Positions 23,477 to 35,703 of a DNA stretch of 64,000 nt are shown piece after piece (positions within the stretch are counted from its first letter, which is position 1; the number at the start of each line of letters is the position of its first letter). The stretch lies in NCBI GenBank assembly GCA_050084515.1, contig CM114272.1, forward strand, positions 25,916,001 through 25,980,000, in the 5' to 3' direction. A program made the position numbers and the translations under genes. This DNA comes from Blasia pusilla. Lineage: Eukaryota > Marchantiophyta > Marchantiopsida > Blasiales. A model generated the notes under the pieces. That model was given only the letters and a program-made list of their open reading frames with translations. It was not told where the DNA came from and ran no database searches.

Positions 23477-26400
23477 TTATTTCCCTCGCTTTGCACCAGT
23501 TCTCTTAGCCTTAATGAACTTTCGATTTGGCTTATTATCTCCCCCTGAACCAAGGTTGAAGGCTCCTCCTGCAAAGTCCAGAGAACCCCCTGGTTGTGGC
23601 GCAGAAAACGGATTGGCAGCACCAAAGCCGCCAGCACTTGATTGAGGAGGAAATCCAAACATAGCCATAGCTGGTGATGCGACTGCTGAAGCACCTGTCT
23701 GGGCCCCAAACACAAAAGAACCTGGCCCGGCAGCCGACTGTCCACCAAATGCTGGTGGTTGTGAAGGCAAAGTGGCAGCAACTTGAGATGGCTCTTCAGC
23801 CATGCTGTCCTCCATATTCGAGTGGTCACTAACAACCACATCACCAGCCATCGTTCCATTAGTCGTGGAACCAAAAGCTGGCCCTGAGCCTGATAGACCA
23901 AATAATGACGGCTGTGGGGATGCAGGGACAGTCTTGTTGCCTGCAAATGGAAACATTGCTGATGAACCAAAGGGGAAAGCAGCACCTGAGGATGAGCTAG
24001 CTGCACTTGCAGCAAATGAGAATGAAGCAGGGGAAGAACCTCCCCCAAAAGGAAAGGGAGGAGTTGTTGAAGGAGACGGAGCTGAAAATCCAGAGCCAAA
24101 TACTGTTGTTGATGGAGATTGTGAAACTGCCTCTGAACTAATTCCTCCAAATGCTGGTTTGGCAGTGGTCGATCCAAAGGCAGGGGTGCTTGATGCGCCA
24201 CCAAAAGTCATAGGAGAAGCAGAGGCTACCCCAAATGTGCTCCCAGTTGACGCTGAACCAAAGACAGAGCTTGTGAAGGAAGGAAAGGAGGGAGTACTGC
24301 CAAAGGCTGGGGCTGATGAAGGCGCTGGTTCTGGTGTGGTCGTGGATACAGGAGAACCAAAAACAAATGGCGATGGCGATGGAGAAGGTGAGGAAGTAAC
24401 TGACAGAGAGGCAGATGTTGTTTGTGGCAAGTCCCGTGAAGGTAATCCGTATGAAGGAACAGTGAAAAAGCTTTTAGAAGCAGCTTCACTAGAACTAGGT
24501 GCTCCAAAAGTTGCCGGAATTCCTGGTGTAGCTCCAGAACTCGTGACATTTGTACCAAACGTACTGAAGGAGTGGCTTGGTATTGTTGTAACAGATTGTT
24601 GGCGATTGCTGATATCCTGGTCAAAAGCACTTGCTGACCTTTTCTGCGGTCTTTCCCCATCAGGGGATACAGTGCTGTTCACCTTCGACTCATCTGGTTC
24701 TGTGCCTGAAGCCGTAGCTGATCCCAGTGCCACTGAAGGCTTTGACTGCCCAAACCCAGTGTTCCCTGCTGAAAAGGATACAGAAGTTCCTGAACTCCCA
24801 AATAAGTTTGATTGTGAGACAACCCCTGATTGGGCAGAGGCAATACCACCACTTCCAGTCCCGAACAAAGAGCTCTGTGGAGGAGCAAATGGAGTAGAAG
24901 TCGCTCCTTCTTTGGGCTGAGCAGGAGCACTTAAAATTGTTGCTGAAGACTCTGCAACCAGAGGGGATGGACTACGCATTACATTTATTGGTAAACAAGG
25001 ATTCAAGGAGAAAGTGTCCACAGAAAACCTGCTATTTTCTGCAATTCTCAGCAGCTGTTCCATGAAACCCACCATCACCTTGCAGACTTTACCAACATAT
25101 CACACCAAATCTTACCAGACTTCAGGCTGCCTCCGGTAGATGTAGGAAGACCTTCCATGGCGGAGGTTGCCGCTCCTGCTGAAGTGGGAGCTGACAATGC
25201 AGAAGCTAATGTCGGTTGTGATGCAGCTCCAAACAGTGGAGCGCTTTGCATGAAAGTGTAAGGTGCCTTTGATTCAGCTGCTAGTTGAGGCTTTGCAAAT
25301 GGCTGTGGAGAGGTTGTGGTCCCAATTGATGGAGACCTATGAAGTGAAAGGATACAAAAGAAAGTTCAGAGTTGCAACATAAAATAAATGTGTCATTACT
25401 TAACATAGAACACTGCTACAATCATTTCCATTCAGAGCCACAAAAAAAACAAAAATAGTGAAACAGTACACACCCGAAAGAAAATCCTGGCTTGCTCTGT
25501 GGAAGTACATCTGCTATGACGGTAGCACTGTTCTGCTCTGTTGTGGAACCTGATGGGGCAAGTGCAGCAGCACCCTGAGCATTTGCAGCAAACTGGAAGA
25601 AAGGAGGCGTAGCCATCGCTTTGGGAGAAGTTGATGCGGGAGACATGGCCTTTGGAGTAGGTGGCCCCTCCAGTGAGACTCGAGTGGGGAATGTGAAGCT
25701 GGCGGCTAAGAATGAAGATGATGAAACCTTAGGAGGTTCAACTGCTGCAACACTTGGGGGGTCTGTCGATACACTCGTAACTACAGTGGTTGATGAGCTC
25801 AAGGTAGCAGTCCCAAAGACAGGGGCTTCATTGGTCAAACTCTTTGCATTGGTACTGGGGATCTTGGCACTGAAACTGGGGAAGGTAGGGGTCGAAGCTT
25901 TCAAGAGACTAGGATCGCGGCCAACTGTACTGAGTCGTCCCTCATCATCCGAGCCAGACTCCTGTAGAACACATTCATTCAAATCAGAAGCTTGGTAAAT
26001 GACAGGTTATATATAAGTGGATTGAAATTTCAAGTGATATCCCAGCACAACTCAGAATGTAGGTCCCAACCAAAAACGAAAAAACCAAAGGATTTAAGGA
26101 GGCTATAAAGTATTTCCTCTTCCATAAATTTGAAAACCTGTTGGAGAGAAGACACTTGCCTCAAAAACTGCACTCATCCTAAACCCCTTGCCCTTCTCAT
26201 TCTCCGATGCAAGAACAGCCGCTGTCTCTTTGGACCTGTTGGACACCTCATCCAACAGTCGAGCTGTTCCACTGGTTTGTTCTTGAACAATATGCACTCT
26301 ACCTGGCCCATTCTCACTAGGAGACACAGGTGACTTTCCTTTCGCCTTGGCTCTTGAATTATGATCCAAAGTCTTGGGTCCAACCCCTGGTTGACTGAAA

Positions 26401-29400
26401 TTGGATGACTCATTCTCTACATTCCTGCCTGAGGGACCAGGTTCCCTAGAATCCCCACTTGGAAGGGAATATTCTACAACTGTCATACTCTTGCGAGCTT
26501 GGTCATTCAGCATGCTCTCAGTGAGAGTTGTGGGGAGTCTATTCCGAAGATAAGAAAGCTCTTCTTCCAAGGACTTCCCTTTGGGGGATGGTGTCATCTT
26601 CTCAAGGGTCTCCAGAATTTTCCGGGCTGTTTCACTTGACTGTGCAGGTACATAAGAGCTGCCACTTAAAGTGAGTACATCTTTCTCCTGTCTCACATTA
26701 GGAGAAGCATTCCATTGAAAAGCAGCAGCTTCACTGAATTTACTCATATAAGGTGAAGGCAGAGCCCTTAAAGTAGATCCACTTGTAGATCTAACTTGAT
26801 ATGGTGGTCCTCTTAAGCTGGATGGAGCTGGTGAAGCTATGGCTTTCTGTCTTGTCCTGCGAATAGGACCAACTGAGGCCCAGCTTTCATCCAAAACTGT
26901 ACTCCTTCGCTTGAGCATCTGAGTCATTCAAACAATAGCATGATTCAAATTAAACAACTCTTACTTTGTGTGCATAAAGGTATATATTTAAATCAAGAAT
27001 GAAGCATCTGCAAAAAGATTGTCAAGAGCCCACTCCATAGAATATTCTTGCGTGTTTATGCTCCATGTGGGCCAAGGCCAGATTGGCCCCAACCCTAAAA
27101 CAGAGTAAACTCACCTCACGACCACCAGTAACCGGTGTTCGAATTGGCGTCCAGCGCGATGAATACGGGGTGCCAAAGGTCCCATCCAGCACTTTCTGTA
27201 TCAGTACCACCCGCAAGTAACAGAATAGTTCAGAGATATGCAGTCAGCAAAGAGAACGTCCAGAGAACACATCATATAGTAGGATGACAGGACACACCTC
27301 TCTGGGTGTTTGAGCCTGGACTGGTCTGCTATAGGGAGTTCGAGGAAGTCCTTGATTGCGTCGTCGAATGTTTCCTGAAGGTGGTGGTGGGGTAAAAAAC
27401 TGTTCCTCATTGCCAGAATCTGAGGGAACCCACTTGGACAAACTTCCCTGAGATATTTGGGGAGGGCCCTGGACATGTCCTGGTGGTGGAGGTGGAGTAA
27501 AAAACAACAGGTTCTCGTCGCGCTGATTTAGTGGTTCACCAGGTGACCTTGATCCAGGCTGCCAAACTCGACCACCCATAAACGCAATGGCCACCTCAAC
27601 AGGAGAACTGGCGAGACCATCCAAGCTCTGCACGAATTTGAGTTCAGAGTTACAAGCCTGAGATGAAAGCATTATACAATGCTTCACACAGATAAGACAC
27701 ACCATGTTCAACTACTCCAGTATTAATCTGAAATCAGTCCACTAAGGTCTACCTTGTGCGAGAAGAGACCTACACAGAGGGATAGTATGGAGGCAGGCTC
27801 CTACGACACAAATGAGAAAAAAATTTGAACTACATCTAAAGCATCTACATCCTATAAGTGAAGCTAGGAAGAATCTTTTTTTCACATGACTGGCAGTTGG
27901 ACTCCACAAAACAAGGCTCTGAATTATGCCCATCATGACTAACTTGGCTCACCTCTGGTGCTGTGGCTGGTGTAACTCCTGATGGTGTTCCATTCTCGGG
28001 AACATGCATTGTTTGGACCCCATTCTCTCTTTCATCCCTTGACTTCTGCAAATCTTGTCTCAACCTTTGAGACTCAAACTGTGCACCACTCATGGGAAGA
28101 TCCCCTCCACGGCTCACTCTGCCGTCAATATCTGACTGGTTTAATTGTTCGACACCATTGCTGACGACCCTGGACTGCAGAAGGGCTGACAAGCGATCAA
28201 ATTCGCCCCTACAAGCACAATAGATGGGTCCACCAGTAGCATCCAGGTAGAATGTGTCAAGACCACAGCATGAGTGGGTGAGTACTTATTACAATGATTG
28301 GGCCGTTAGGCAAACAATTCTTTGGAAGGATACTAAAGTGCTGCAAGATACTGGCACATTGAGATTCATAAGCAAGCCATGAGGAGGGTTCCAAATGGCA
28401 TTCTTTCATACCTTGACAAAGTTTTCCTTTGCAGCAACCTTTCTAATTCAGAGAGACTGGAAGCATCAGCCTCGCGCACCTCATTGTGCTCCTCATCAAA
28501 ACTTCCTGATAAATTGACTTTGTTGGGATGATCCTGCTGGAACAAGGAAGACATCTGAGACTTCCATCCACAATAATCAATGTTCCATGAAATTCTACAT
28601 GATTAACTGTTGCTTCCATTGCCCAACATGGAATCTGAAATCTGAAAGGTAATAAAATCGGCATCTTAGGGTCAAAACAATCCCTAGACAGGTAGCCAAT
28701 ATACACAATCAGGTCGCTTTTGATGACCTCTCATCTCTGTACAAGACATAATAGATGGACTTCCCATAAACAAATCCGCAGTGTACTCGATTAAATCACA
28801 GACCACTATTGACACTCATACGAATGAATCACAAGGGCTAGGATGTGCAATAAAACCGAAGAGAAGCATTACAGCATCTGCTGATGGAGAAACACCCTGC
28901 TCCTCGCCATCAACTGGTTGCGCTTCAACTGTGGAGGTGAAAGAAAGCAATCAAGCATAGTGAGTACATTTGACTGATAGCTATCCATGTGACATCCAGA
29001 ACGAGAAAAAATTAAGACCTGGAAGGTGGCCTTTGCGTTGGCTCGGAGTAGAATTTGGGATGGTCCGAACGACAGTAATTGCCACCCACATGTCTAACGC
29101 AAAACCAATCCACCGACTCCCCTCGCGTCTCATCTTCTCCCAAAGCCAAACTCTGTAGAAACTAAGTGCAGAGTCATGTGTAAACGTTGTGCCTTACGAC
29201 TTGCCACTCATGGTTGACCTTCCGACCTTAGTGCATACCAGGTCTACTAAAAACTTCACAGTTCGTTCAACAGAGAGATGAGGTGACCGACCACGGTGCT
29301 CATGGAGCTTTACCCCTCTGTGTGGGCCTGCTCCTTGAATCAAAAGTGAAGTGCAGCGTCCAAGCTCTGCTCGAACACAATAACATTTTGGTAGCGCGTC

Positions 29401-30380
29401 CGAATACCTTCTTAAACTGAGAAAATGTTTATTCAACGCTACCGTTTCGGACACAACTACCTACGACGTCGACAAGTAAAGTTGATGAGAAAGTTGTTGT
29501 AAACTTGCACGTGAACAAAAATTGAAGACCGTCGAGCACTGGCACACGTAGAGAAGTAGTAGTTACGCCAATCCATGGTAAAAAAACGCGTGCTCGGCTA
29601 TGTGATGTATATTGTGGCATGAAAAGTTTGCAAATTCATGGGAAAGAAAACAAATCGGACCAGCGATTGGGCACCGTCAAAAAACTATAAAGAGCTAAGC
29701 TTTACAGTAGGTCTGCAGAAAAGTAGACACAATGCAGAACCCGCAGTGGACAGGATAGGGTATACGGAGCGGCCACAAAGCTCAGAGGCAGTTGAGAGGT
29801 GTATGCGAACAAACGAAGTACGGAGTTGCGTTCGACTCCACCGGGTACTACATTATCCCGGCACCTCAAGACAGTCGCTGACGCTCGGAGACACCCTGAC
29901 ATAAAGAGGCTTTCTGAAAAGCCATTGGATATGAACAGAACGCTTACTATTTGCAACCTGCAACGGTGCTGGAAGGTGGCGCTTAAAGATTGACGTATAC
30001 AGATACGTAGCACTCGACGTAATAATCTTCGATATTCCAGACTTGAGCCAGCCTCCTCTTCTCTTAGCCAAATCCTGAGCAGCCGTGACACCTCCGTTGT
30101 TGATCACAACGGCAGCCTGAGGTCCAGCCGCCGCATGTCGACCGACTGCGGGCCGCTCGTAAGGAACAGTGGTTTTCCTCGCGCTTCTTCGGGCGGGTCT
30201 CGATTTTCCACCAGTACCTGTACCATACGAGGAACGATCGGGATCCACCAACGGCGAACTCCCTCGCATTTGCAGCTGGAGTTGAGACGGTGCCGCAGTG
30301 GGCTCGGCGTCGGGAACGAATCCAACCCTCGATCTCCAGGTTTCACCATCACCAAAACCTCCGCCCCCGTCAGACGCCAT
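23477..30380 (-). CDS. NUP1: NUP1/NUP136-like FG nucleoporin, ten coding exons
   Basis: This is a plant nuclear-basket nucleoporin that lines the inner face of the nuclear pore and takes part in mRNA export and nuclear shape. Exons read on the minus strand: 30380-29948, 28928-28873, 28554-28412 (or from 28536), 28208-27953, 27627-27298, 27195-27115, 26918-26160, 25961-25474, 25336-25116, 24951-23477. Phases agree throughout and give about 1,413 residues, close to the family size. Signatures are the N-terminal YGTGTGGKSRPARR and PYERP, GGWLKS followed by an amphipathic stretch, LSR-GEFDRL at the exon 3/4 join, the MLKRRSTVLD...SVGPIRR block, about twenty FG dipeptides in the last exon, and a basic C-terminus ending KAKRTGAKRGK. 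The intron before 25,961 starts with GC. The acceptor of the last exon is my choice (strong pyrimidine tract); one at about 25,037 is also in phase. ATG 30,380 opens a Gly-rich leader. Confidence 0.9.
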
Positions 30381-31120
30381 GCGCCCCTAATCCGGCCTCC
30401 TCGTCGTCCAAATCTTTTTGCCCCGTCCTCAACCCCTCGTCTCAAACTCCTCCTGCGCGGCTGTCTTTAACCAGCCCGCTCCAACGCTCGTCACCACCAC
30501 CACAAGTCCCCTCTCATTCCTCCTACGCTATTCAATGCAAGCACTCGTCACCAGTCCGCCGCTGCTCCATCCGCACCCTCTTCCTGTTTCCATCTGCACT
30601 TCCGCATCTTTCCTGCCTTCTTTGCTCCCTGCGCACCTGCTCCTGTCTAACAATGCTCGACCACGCACAACTCTCTTCCTGGCACCGGCAGCACCATCAG
30701 CGCTGGTCTCTCTCGACCCTTCCGACTACCGCTGCTCCTCTCTCTCCGTCTGAAAACCCTTTCTCCACCTCCTCTCTCTCGCTCTTGGCTCTCTCGCTCC
30801 TCTTTCGTCCGTGCGCGCGCAGAGCGCTGCCCGGGGTCATTTCCAGCCATGGCAGCCCGCACCCATCATCATGCTCCCACATGCACTCGCAGTCATGCAC
30901 AGCAGCGCATGGCATGCGCTATGCCTATCCGACACGATGCCCTGCCATTGCAGGACCCATACATACAAACATGGATGGCTCATCGACACTGCTGCCGCGC
31001 AGCAGCACGCGTCGCTCAGGTCCTTTTTAGGGAGGACGTACCGGAATGGCACTCGCTCATCTGTGACTACGGATAACAACTCCCCGATTACCTCCGGGAA
31101 GCCTCCTCCACCTTCTCCTG

Positions 31121-31345
31121 CCTGAGCTTTCAGCTGGCGCTACGTCTGGCGGCGGTGGGACGGCCGGACGGATGGCCAGCCCGGGGAAGCAGCGGTCCTC
31201 CTGTGTGAGCCTCCTTGCAGCCACTCCGATGACCGGCGGCGGTCGGACTTGTGCGGGCCCAGAAAGTCCCAGGGCGGACAGGCAGCGGTCGTCCTGGCTG
31301 AGCTTTCAGCTACGACTACGTCTAGCGGCAGTGGGATACTGGGGA
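31121..31345. repeat. diverged direct repeat near the NUP1 upstream region
   Basis: A CTGAGCTTTCAGCT..CG.CTACGTCT.GCGGC.GTGGGA block occurs at about 31,122-31,160 and again at about 31,298-31,336. Each copy is accompanied by an AGCGGTC.TCCTG segment. Spacing is about 176 bp. Function unknown. Confidence 0.6.
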
Positions 31346-31469
31346 CTGTCATAAGGACCCCTGCCGGGGAACAGATCCTAATCCACGGTTGATGTCGGCG
31401 TCGCGTACGTGAACGAAAAATAATTTCTTTCATGCAAAATAAGAAAATTATCAATCGATGTCAAGCATT

Positions 31470-31611
31470 GGGAAGCAGGATGGAGTCTTTATTGATGCAT
31501 GCTCATGTGTTTTAGGAATTTCAAAAGCATTGGGGAAGGGATCTTAAATGGGAAGCAGGATGGAGTCTTTCTTTATGCGTGCTCATATGTTTTAGGAATT
31601 TCAAATGCTTG
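31470..31611. repeat. two-copy direct repeat, 80-bp period
   Basis: The block starting GGGAAGCAGGATGGAGTCTT and ending TTTTAGGAATTTCAAA.GC occurs at 31,470-31,530 and 31,550-31,611 with a few mismatches. The copies are 80 bp apart. Confidence 0.9.
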
Positions 31612-32591
31612 GGCCATAAAATCGAGCCTTGGATGAGATAGATCCTTGCATGAGGAAAATGAAATGAATTAATTAAAGGTGGTGGGATTTTGAGAGTCTC
31701 ATTTGCACAAATTTGAAGCCCATTTTCATTGTGAGGCAAACTACAAATGTGTGCATTCGTGAATTTAGACATATAAAATTTGTTATCAACACTTTGGCTT
31801 AGAGTGTCTAGTTGGATAAGGTTTGAATGTATTCCCATTGGTCTATGTCCCATCATTCAACAAGCATTAATTTTCCCTTTAAAAATATTAGCATGTCATC
31901 GTGAATATCCTTAAATATTCAGTGTTTAATTTTAGGGAATTGGGAGAATCCATAGTTACTACTCTTTCCCAAATCGGTTTTATTTCTTCCTCTAAGGGGA
32001 GGTGAAACAAATCATCCTGAATTTCCTTACATATTCATTGTTTTATGTCAGGAGATTGGGAGAATCTTTAGTCACATCCTCCACAATATCAAAAGTTGCT
32101 TTTGGTACCTTTAGCGGCTATGGAAAGCTACAAACTCTTTACCACTCTCCGTTGATTTTTTCGGCTCTTGAAATCCTTAGTAATATTTATCTTCATCAAG
32201 TCATGAAAATCGCAAAACAATAGTAGTTAGTTGCTAGACAACTGCAAAAGTAATGCATTAATTTTGAGTAATTACTTTATCACTTACAAGACATGGTAAA
32301 ACTCACAATTTACCACCTTTGGAAAGTAGTAAGCAAATGTGATGTCTAGAGGGTAGTAATGGATGGTAAAGTACCTCTCCATTTTATCATGATTCTTAAT
32401 ATCATCGACTTATTATCTTGATAAAGAACTACATCTAGGTAATCAACCAATGATAGCCAACATAGAGATCTAACGTATGGCATGGTATTGAATGCTTTTA
32501 CATGCCAAATCATATCAAAGATCTCCTTATGGATAGGCATAGTATACGAATAAGATATTGCAATCAATTGATCATCTCCACATAGTCACTT

Positions 32592-32959
32592 TGTTATGAC
32601 CACACGGATTATGTCGTAGAGTATAGTGTGCTAGTAGAGGCCATACCTTATGTAGGGCCAAGTGTCTAGGTAGGGATGTGGTTTCATACATAGGGTTGGA
32701 GGTTACTCCGTTGAGGATGACTTTTCCAGTAGGGCCCGCCCTTAGGTTGGAGGGTATAGTGTGGAGTGTACTTAAAGAATAATTAGTTCTTTGAGTTGAG
32801 CCTGTTGCGTTGGGAGTTAGCCTTGGTAGTGAGTAGAGCTCTTGGCTATGGTGGTTCCCGCAAGCTTCGACGTGGATTCTCCCATCGTGGAGTGGGTTTG
32901 GCTCGATTGTATGTGATTCTATATGTGTTTTATCACAGAAGTTTCTTTCACGGATTTCA
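32592..32959 (+). repeat. 5' LTR, lacking its first ~106 bp
   Basis: The sequence aligns with 40,596-40,985 of the 3' LTR and ends with the same ATTTCA terminus. It is shorter by a 22-bp stretch present only in the 3' copy (around 40,763-40,784). The first 106 bp of the LTR are absent and the sequence upstream is unrelated. Most differences between the copies are transitions. A clear tRNA primer-binding site after 32,959 was not recognised. Confidence 0.88.
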
Positions 32960-34123
32960 CTCAAAGAATTGGAGTAGATCAATGGTAGCTTCGATCGTAG
33001 ATTAGTAGGATCTGGTTAGGGCTGATTGTGTACTCAATCGTGGATGTTCATGGCTTGTGGCCTATTCGGAGAGGTGGATCTCGTGTGTGGTTGGTTGGAA
33101 AAGAAGCGCCTTGCTGAGAGCTTTCCAATGCACTTTAGCTCGCCAAATTTCGTCAAGGGAGTTTGAAGTTATCAAAGATTGAAGATTCTGGTTCGTGTTT
33201 GACGGTTTTCTGATGTGGAGAGCTTGGAGTGCAGAAGCTCTGTAGGTTGGAGGTTACTATTGCTACCTCTATTGTGATCTCATGTGAAGCTATCTGCTTG
33301 AGTGTGTGGAGCGGTTTGTGTTGTGGTGAAAGAGTGTTGCAGATTTCAGTGTGCATGAATCTGGGTGGAAGCGCTATTGGATTTGCGATCCTGGAGGTGT
33401 ATGGACAGCAAGTTTGTCTAATTTTTAGCTCACAGTACACAGCTCGGTTGTAGCTGAATTTTTTGTGGAGAGGTAGCTATGATGGACAATTGAATTTTGG
33501 TCGAAATAGATTCAATTTTGGTCGAGGATTTGTGGAGTAATCGATGGTCGAAATTTCACGGACTAGCTCAAGGTCTAGTTATCGTGGACAGTAGATCAAA
33601 GGGGCTGGTTGGTTAGTGACTCGTTCGTTGCTGAAGATGCCTATTCCACTGGGGGCACCCTGGTTGGGCCTCTCTCCATAGCGAAAAATAGCAAAGTGTG
33701 GCGATAGGGGCGATAGGGGCATGTCTCGAGCATTTTGAGGCTTCAAGACAACTCGTGGTAGCTCGGGGCGAGTGGGCTTGAGAGGCGGAGTAAGGAGCAA
33801 GGAGCAAGCAAGCAAGCTTGCTTGCATGCTTGGGCATGAGGCAATTTTTGCAGGATCTGTGAGTTGAGTGTTGCATAACTGGTCACCCATCTTTGGGCTA
33901 TTCCGCCTGGAAGGCGCTCAACTTCTGAGTACTTAACTATGCCAATGTACACATTGGTGTACATTGGCATAGTTGCCATAGTCAACACATCTCGGCACAG
34001 GAATACATTGGCATAGTTACGCATAGTATGGTGTGGCCTCTCCATGCAGGTGATATTTTCAAGTGCTGCCAGTGCGACTAGCACATCATCGACCACAAGC
34101 GGAGTAACTATTGCGTTAGAATT
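32960..34123 (+). other. retrotransposon leader with hairpins
   Basis: About 1.1 kb lies between the 5' LTR and the first readable gag segment. It is not open in a consistent frame and may contain a decayed gag N-terminus. It holds an 18-bp perfect palindrome (33,808-33,825) and a 17-18 bp inverted repeat with a 4-nt loop (33,936-33,974). Part of the latter's arm is repeated again at about 34,004-34,018. Confidence 0.5.
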
Positions 34124-34915
34124 GTGTGGCTGGTTCTGTGGATTCAGGGGGCACCACGTTTGGTGGATTGTGTTACCTTGCTTTCCGTTTTGTGCATACT
34201 ATGCGCTAGAGGTCCTCGAGGGACACTTGCGCATAGATCATTGCCTTCATTTGCTGCCCCGCAGCAAGGACAATCATGTTGGACATGTGGAGATGATCAT
34301 GTTAGGAGGTTTTCTCCCCAAGAGGATGGGAGACAGACTTTGGAGGATGGGCCTCTGTCGGCCCCAACTCAGTATGATCATTGTGGGAGACCAGGTCATC
34401 CTCAAGAGCGTTGCTTTGATCTTCATCCAGAGTTGAGATCAGGCCGCGGCTGTGGTGGAGTAGCTCTCAGAGGCCGAGGTGGTAGAGGTGGTAGGGATGG
34501 TAGAGGTGGACCAGTGGTTGGAGAGCCTACGGTGGCTACCCCTACCACTATGACAGAGTCAGCTATGGCTGCCAGGATTGAGCAGTTGGAGCAGAAGTTG
34601 GCTACTATGTCCGGTATCCAGCATAGAGCAGGTTTGGGAGCAGGGGCTTCCACCTCTTATGGAGAGGATGATCTCTCTTATATGGCAAGTGCAGCATAGG
34701 TTGAGGCATCAGCTGCAGTTATGAGAGGAGCCATTCGAGCGTCAGAGCCACATGGTCCTATTGTGGAGTTGGACCCACAGAGGGGTGAGGCTGGGAGGCA
34801 GGCTAGGCTTGCCCAGTCATTCTTGTTGTCTAAGGTGCTTAGGACCCCATCCATGGTTCCTACGCAACCTATTGAGCCTCTGTGGGGGATCGAGGCATCT
34901 CATCATCGCGTGTAG
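34124..34915 (+). pseudogene. gag C-terminus with two damaged zinc knuckles
   Basis: The readable frame, meaningful from about 34,240, encodes a CWTCGDDH segment. A CCHC-like knuckle follows near 34,375, DHCGRPGHPQERC, in which the first expected Cys reads Tyr (TAT). An Arg-Gly-rich stretch and a coiled IEQLEQKLATM segment follow. Nucleocapsid knuckles of this type bind the element's RNA. A TAG at 34,697-34,699 interrupts the frame, which then continues to 34,915; a frameshift near 34,890 leads into the protease frame. The start is arbitrary because the gag N-terminus cannot be read. Confidence 0.65.
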
Positions 34916-35703
34916 TAGACACGGATGCATCGATCAAAGGAGATGTGCGGATGACAACTTCAGTGTTGGGATCCCCATTGTTTTCGGCCACGGAGCTGAT
35001 GGCTTTAGGAGTTGACTTAGCTCATGTATTTCAGCTAGCAGCCACATTGTGTGAACGTGGGGGTGTTAGTGCTACACATGCTCAAGTGGTTGAGGGTGTT
35101 GCGGTGGAGCGACCCTCTATGTCAGGTGTAGCATTGAGTACCAGTGCTACTTGGCAAGCAGCAGCGGAAAAAATGGATGCATTACTAGCCCGGCCAGCCA
35201 TTGATCGTGAGAGGCTTACACCTAGTGTTTGTATGTTGGACAACCGGAGTGGGATATTCCGATTGGTGAGTCCTACAGGACAGGTGTATAGACCAGATAT
35301 AGTCTTGTTAGACTCTGGTGCCCAACCTTTGATGTTGGGAAAGGCAACATGTATTGGTTTGGGTATTCGGAGGTCAGAGCTTGAGCCTTGCCCATTCCAG
35401 ATTCAAACATCACTTGGAGGAGCCAATGACAGGTCTGAATTCATGACACGGAAGAAGTTTGCATCTCAGACAGTTGAGACCAGATCATGCGATCGATAGC
35501 TCCCGGTTGGGAGTACTGCGATGGTCACATCGGCCGAGTCGTATGATGTACTAGTTGGAGGAGCGATTGTACCCGATAGGTTTCAGATGGACTCTTGGGG
35601 TCGAGACAAAGTGTCTTATAGACTTGGTTGGCAGTCCGGGGATGGACGTATGAGGCAGTTTCCTGTGAGATTTATTTATGGGGGTCTTCCCCAACGATGT
35701 TAG
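34882..35703 (+). pseudogene. retroviral-type aspartic protease (broken)
   Basis: The frame 34,882-35,499 continues after a TAG (35,497-35,499) to 35,703. The active-site block LLDSGAQPLMLG lies near 35,310 and carries the catalytic Asp-Ser-Gly. A YDVLVGG block near 35,545 fits the second conserved strand of the fold. The enzyme would cut the Gag-Pol polyprotein. The frame then shifts near 35,690 into the methyltransferase frame, so in the ancestral element protease and methyltransferase were probably one continuous polyprotein. Confidence 0.7.

Larger units (their letters stand above)
30381..32591. other. NUP1 upstream region and spacer with short repeats
   Basis: The first kilobase upstream of the nucleoporin ATG (30,381-31,400) is GC-rich and C/T-rich and is expected to hold its promoter and 5' untranslated region. 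I could not pick out a TATA box with confidence. Open frames here on the plus strand (for example 30,290-31,030) are composition artefacts. From 31,400 to 32,591 the sequence turns AT-rich and carries the direct duplication at 31,470-31,611. The retrotransposon begins at 32,592. Confidence 0.45.

Noticed and set aside
23802-24920. 372-codon open frame on the plus strand
   Set aside because: It is antisense to the FG-rich last exon of the nucleoporin. Low-complexity Ser/Ala/Pro/Gly coding on the minus strand keeps the opposite frame open.
30290-31030. 246-codon plus-strand open frame rich in Ser, Pro and His
   Set aside because: It overlaps the first nucleoporin exon and its C/T-rich upstream region. 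The peptide is a composition artefact with no recognisable domain.
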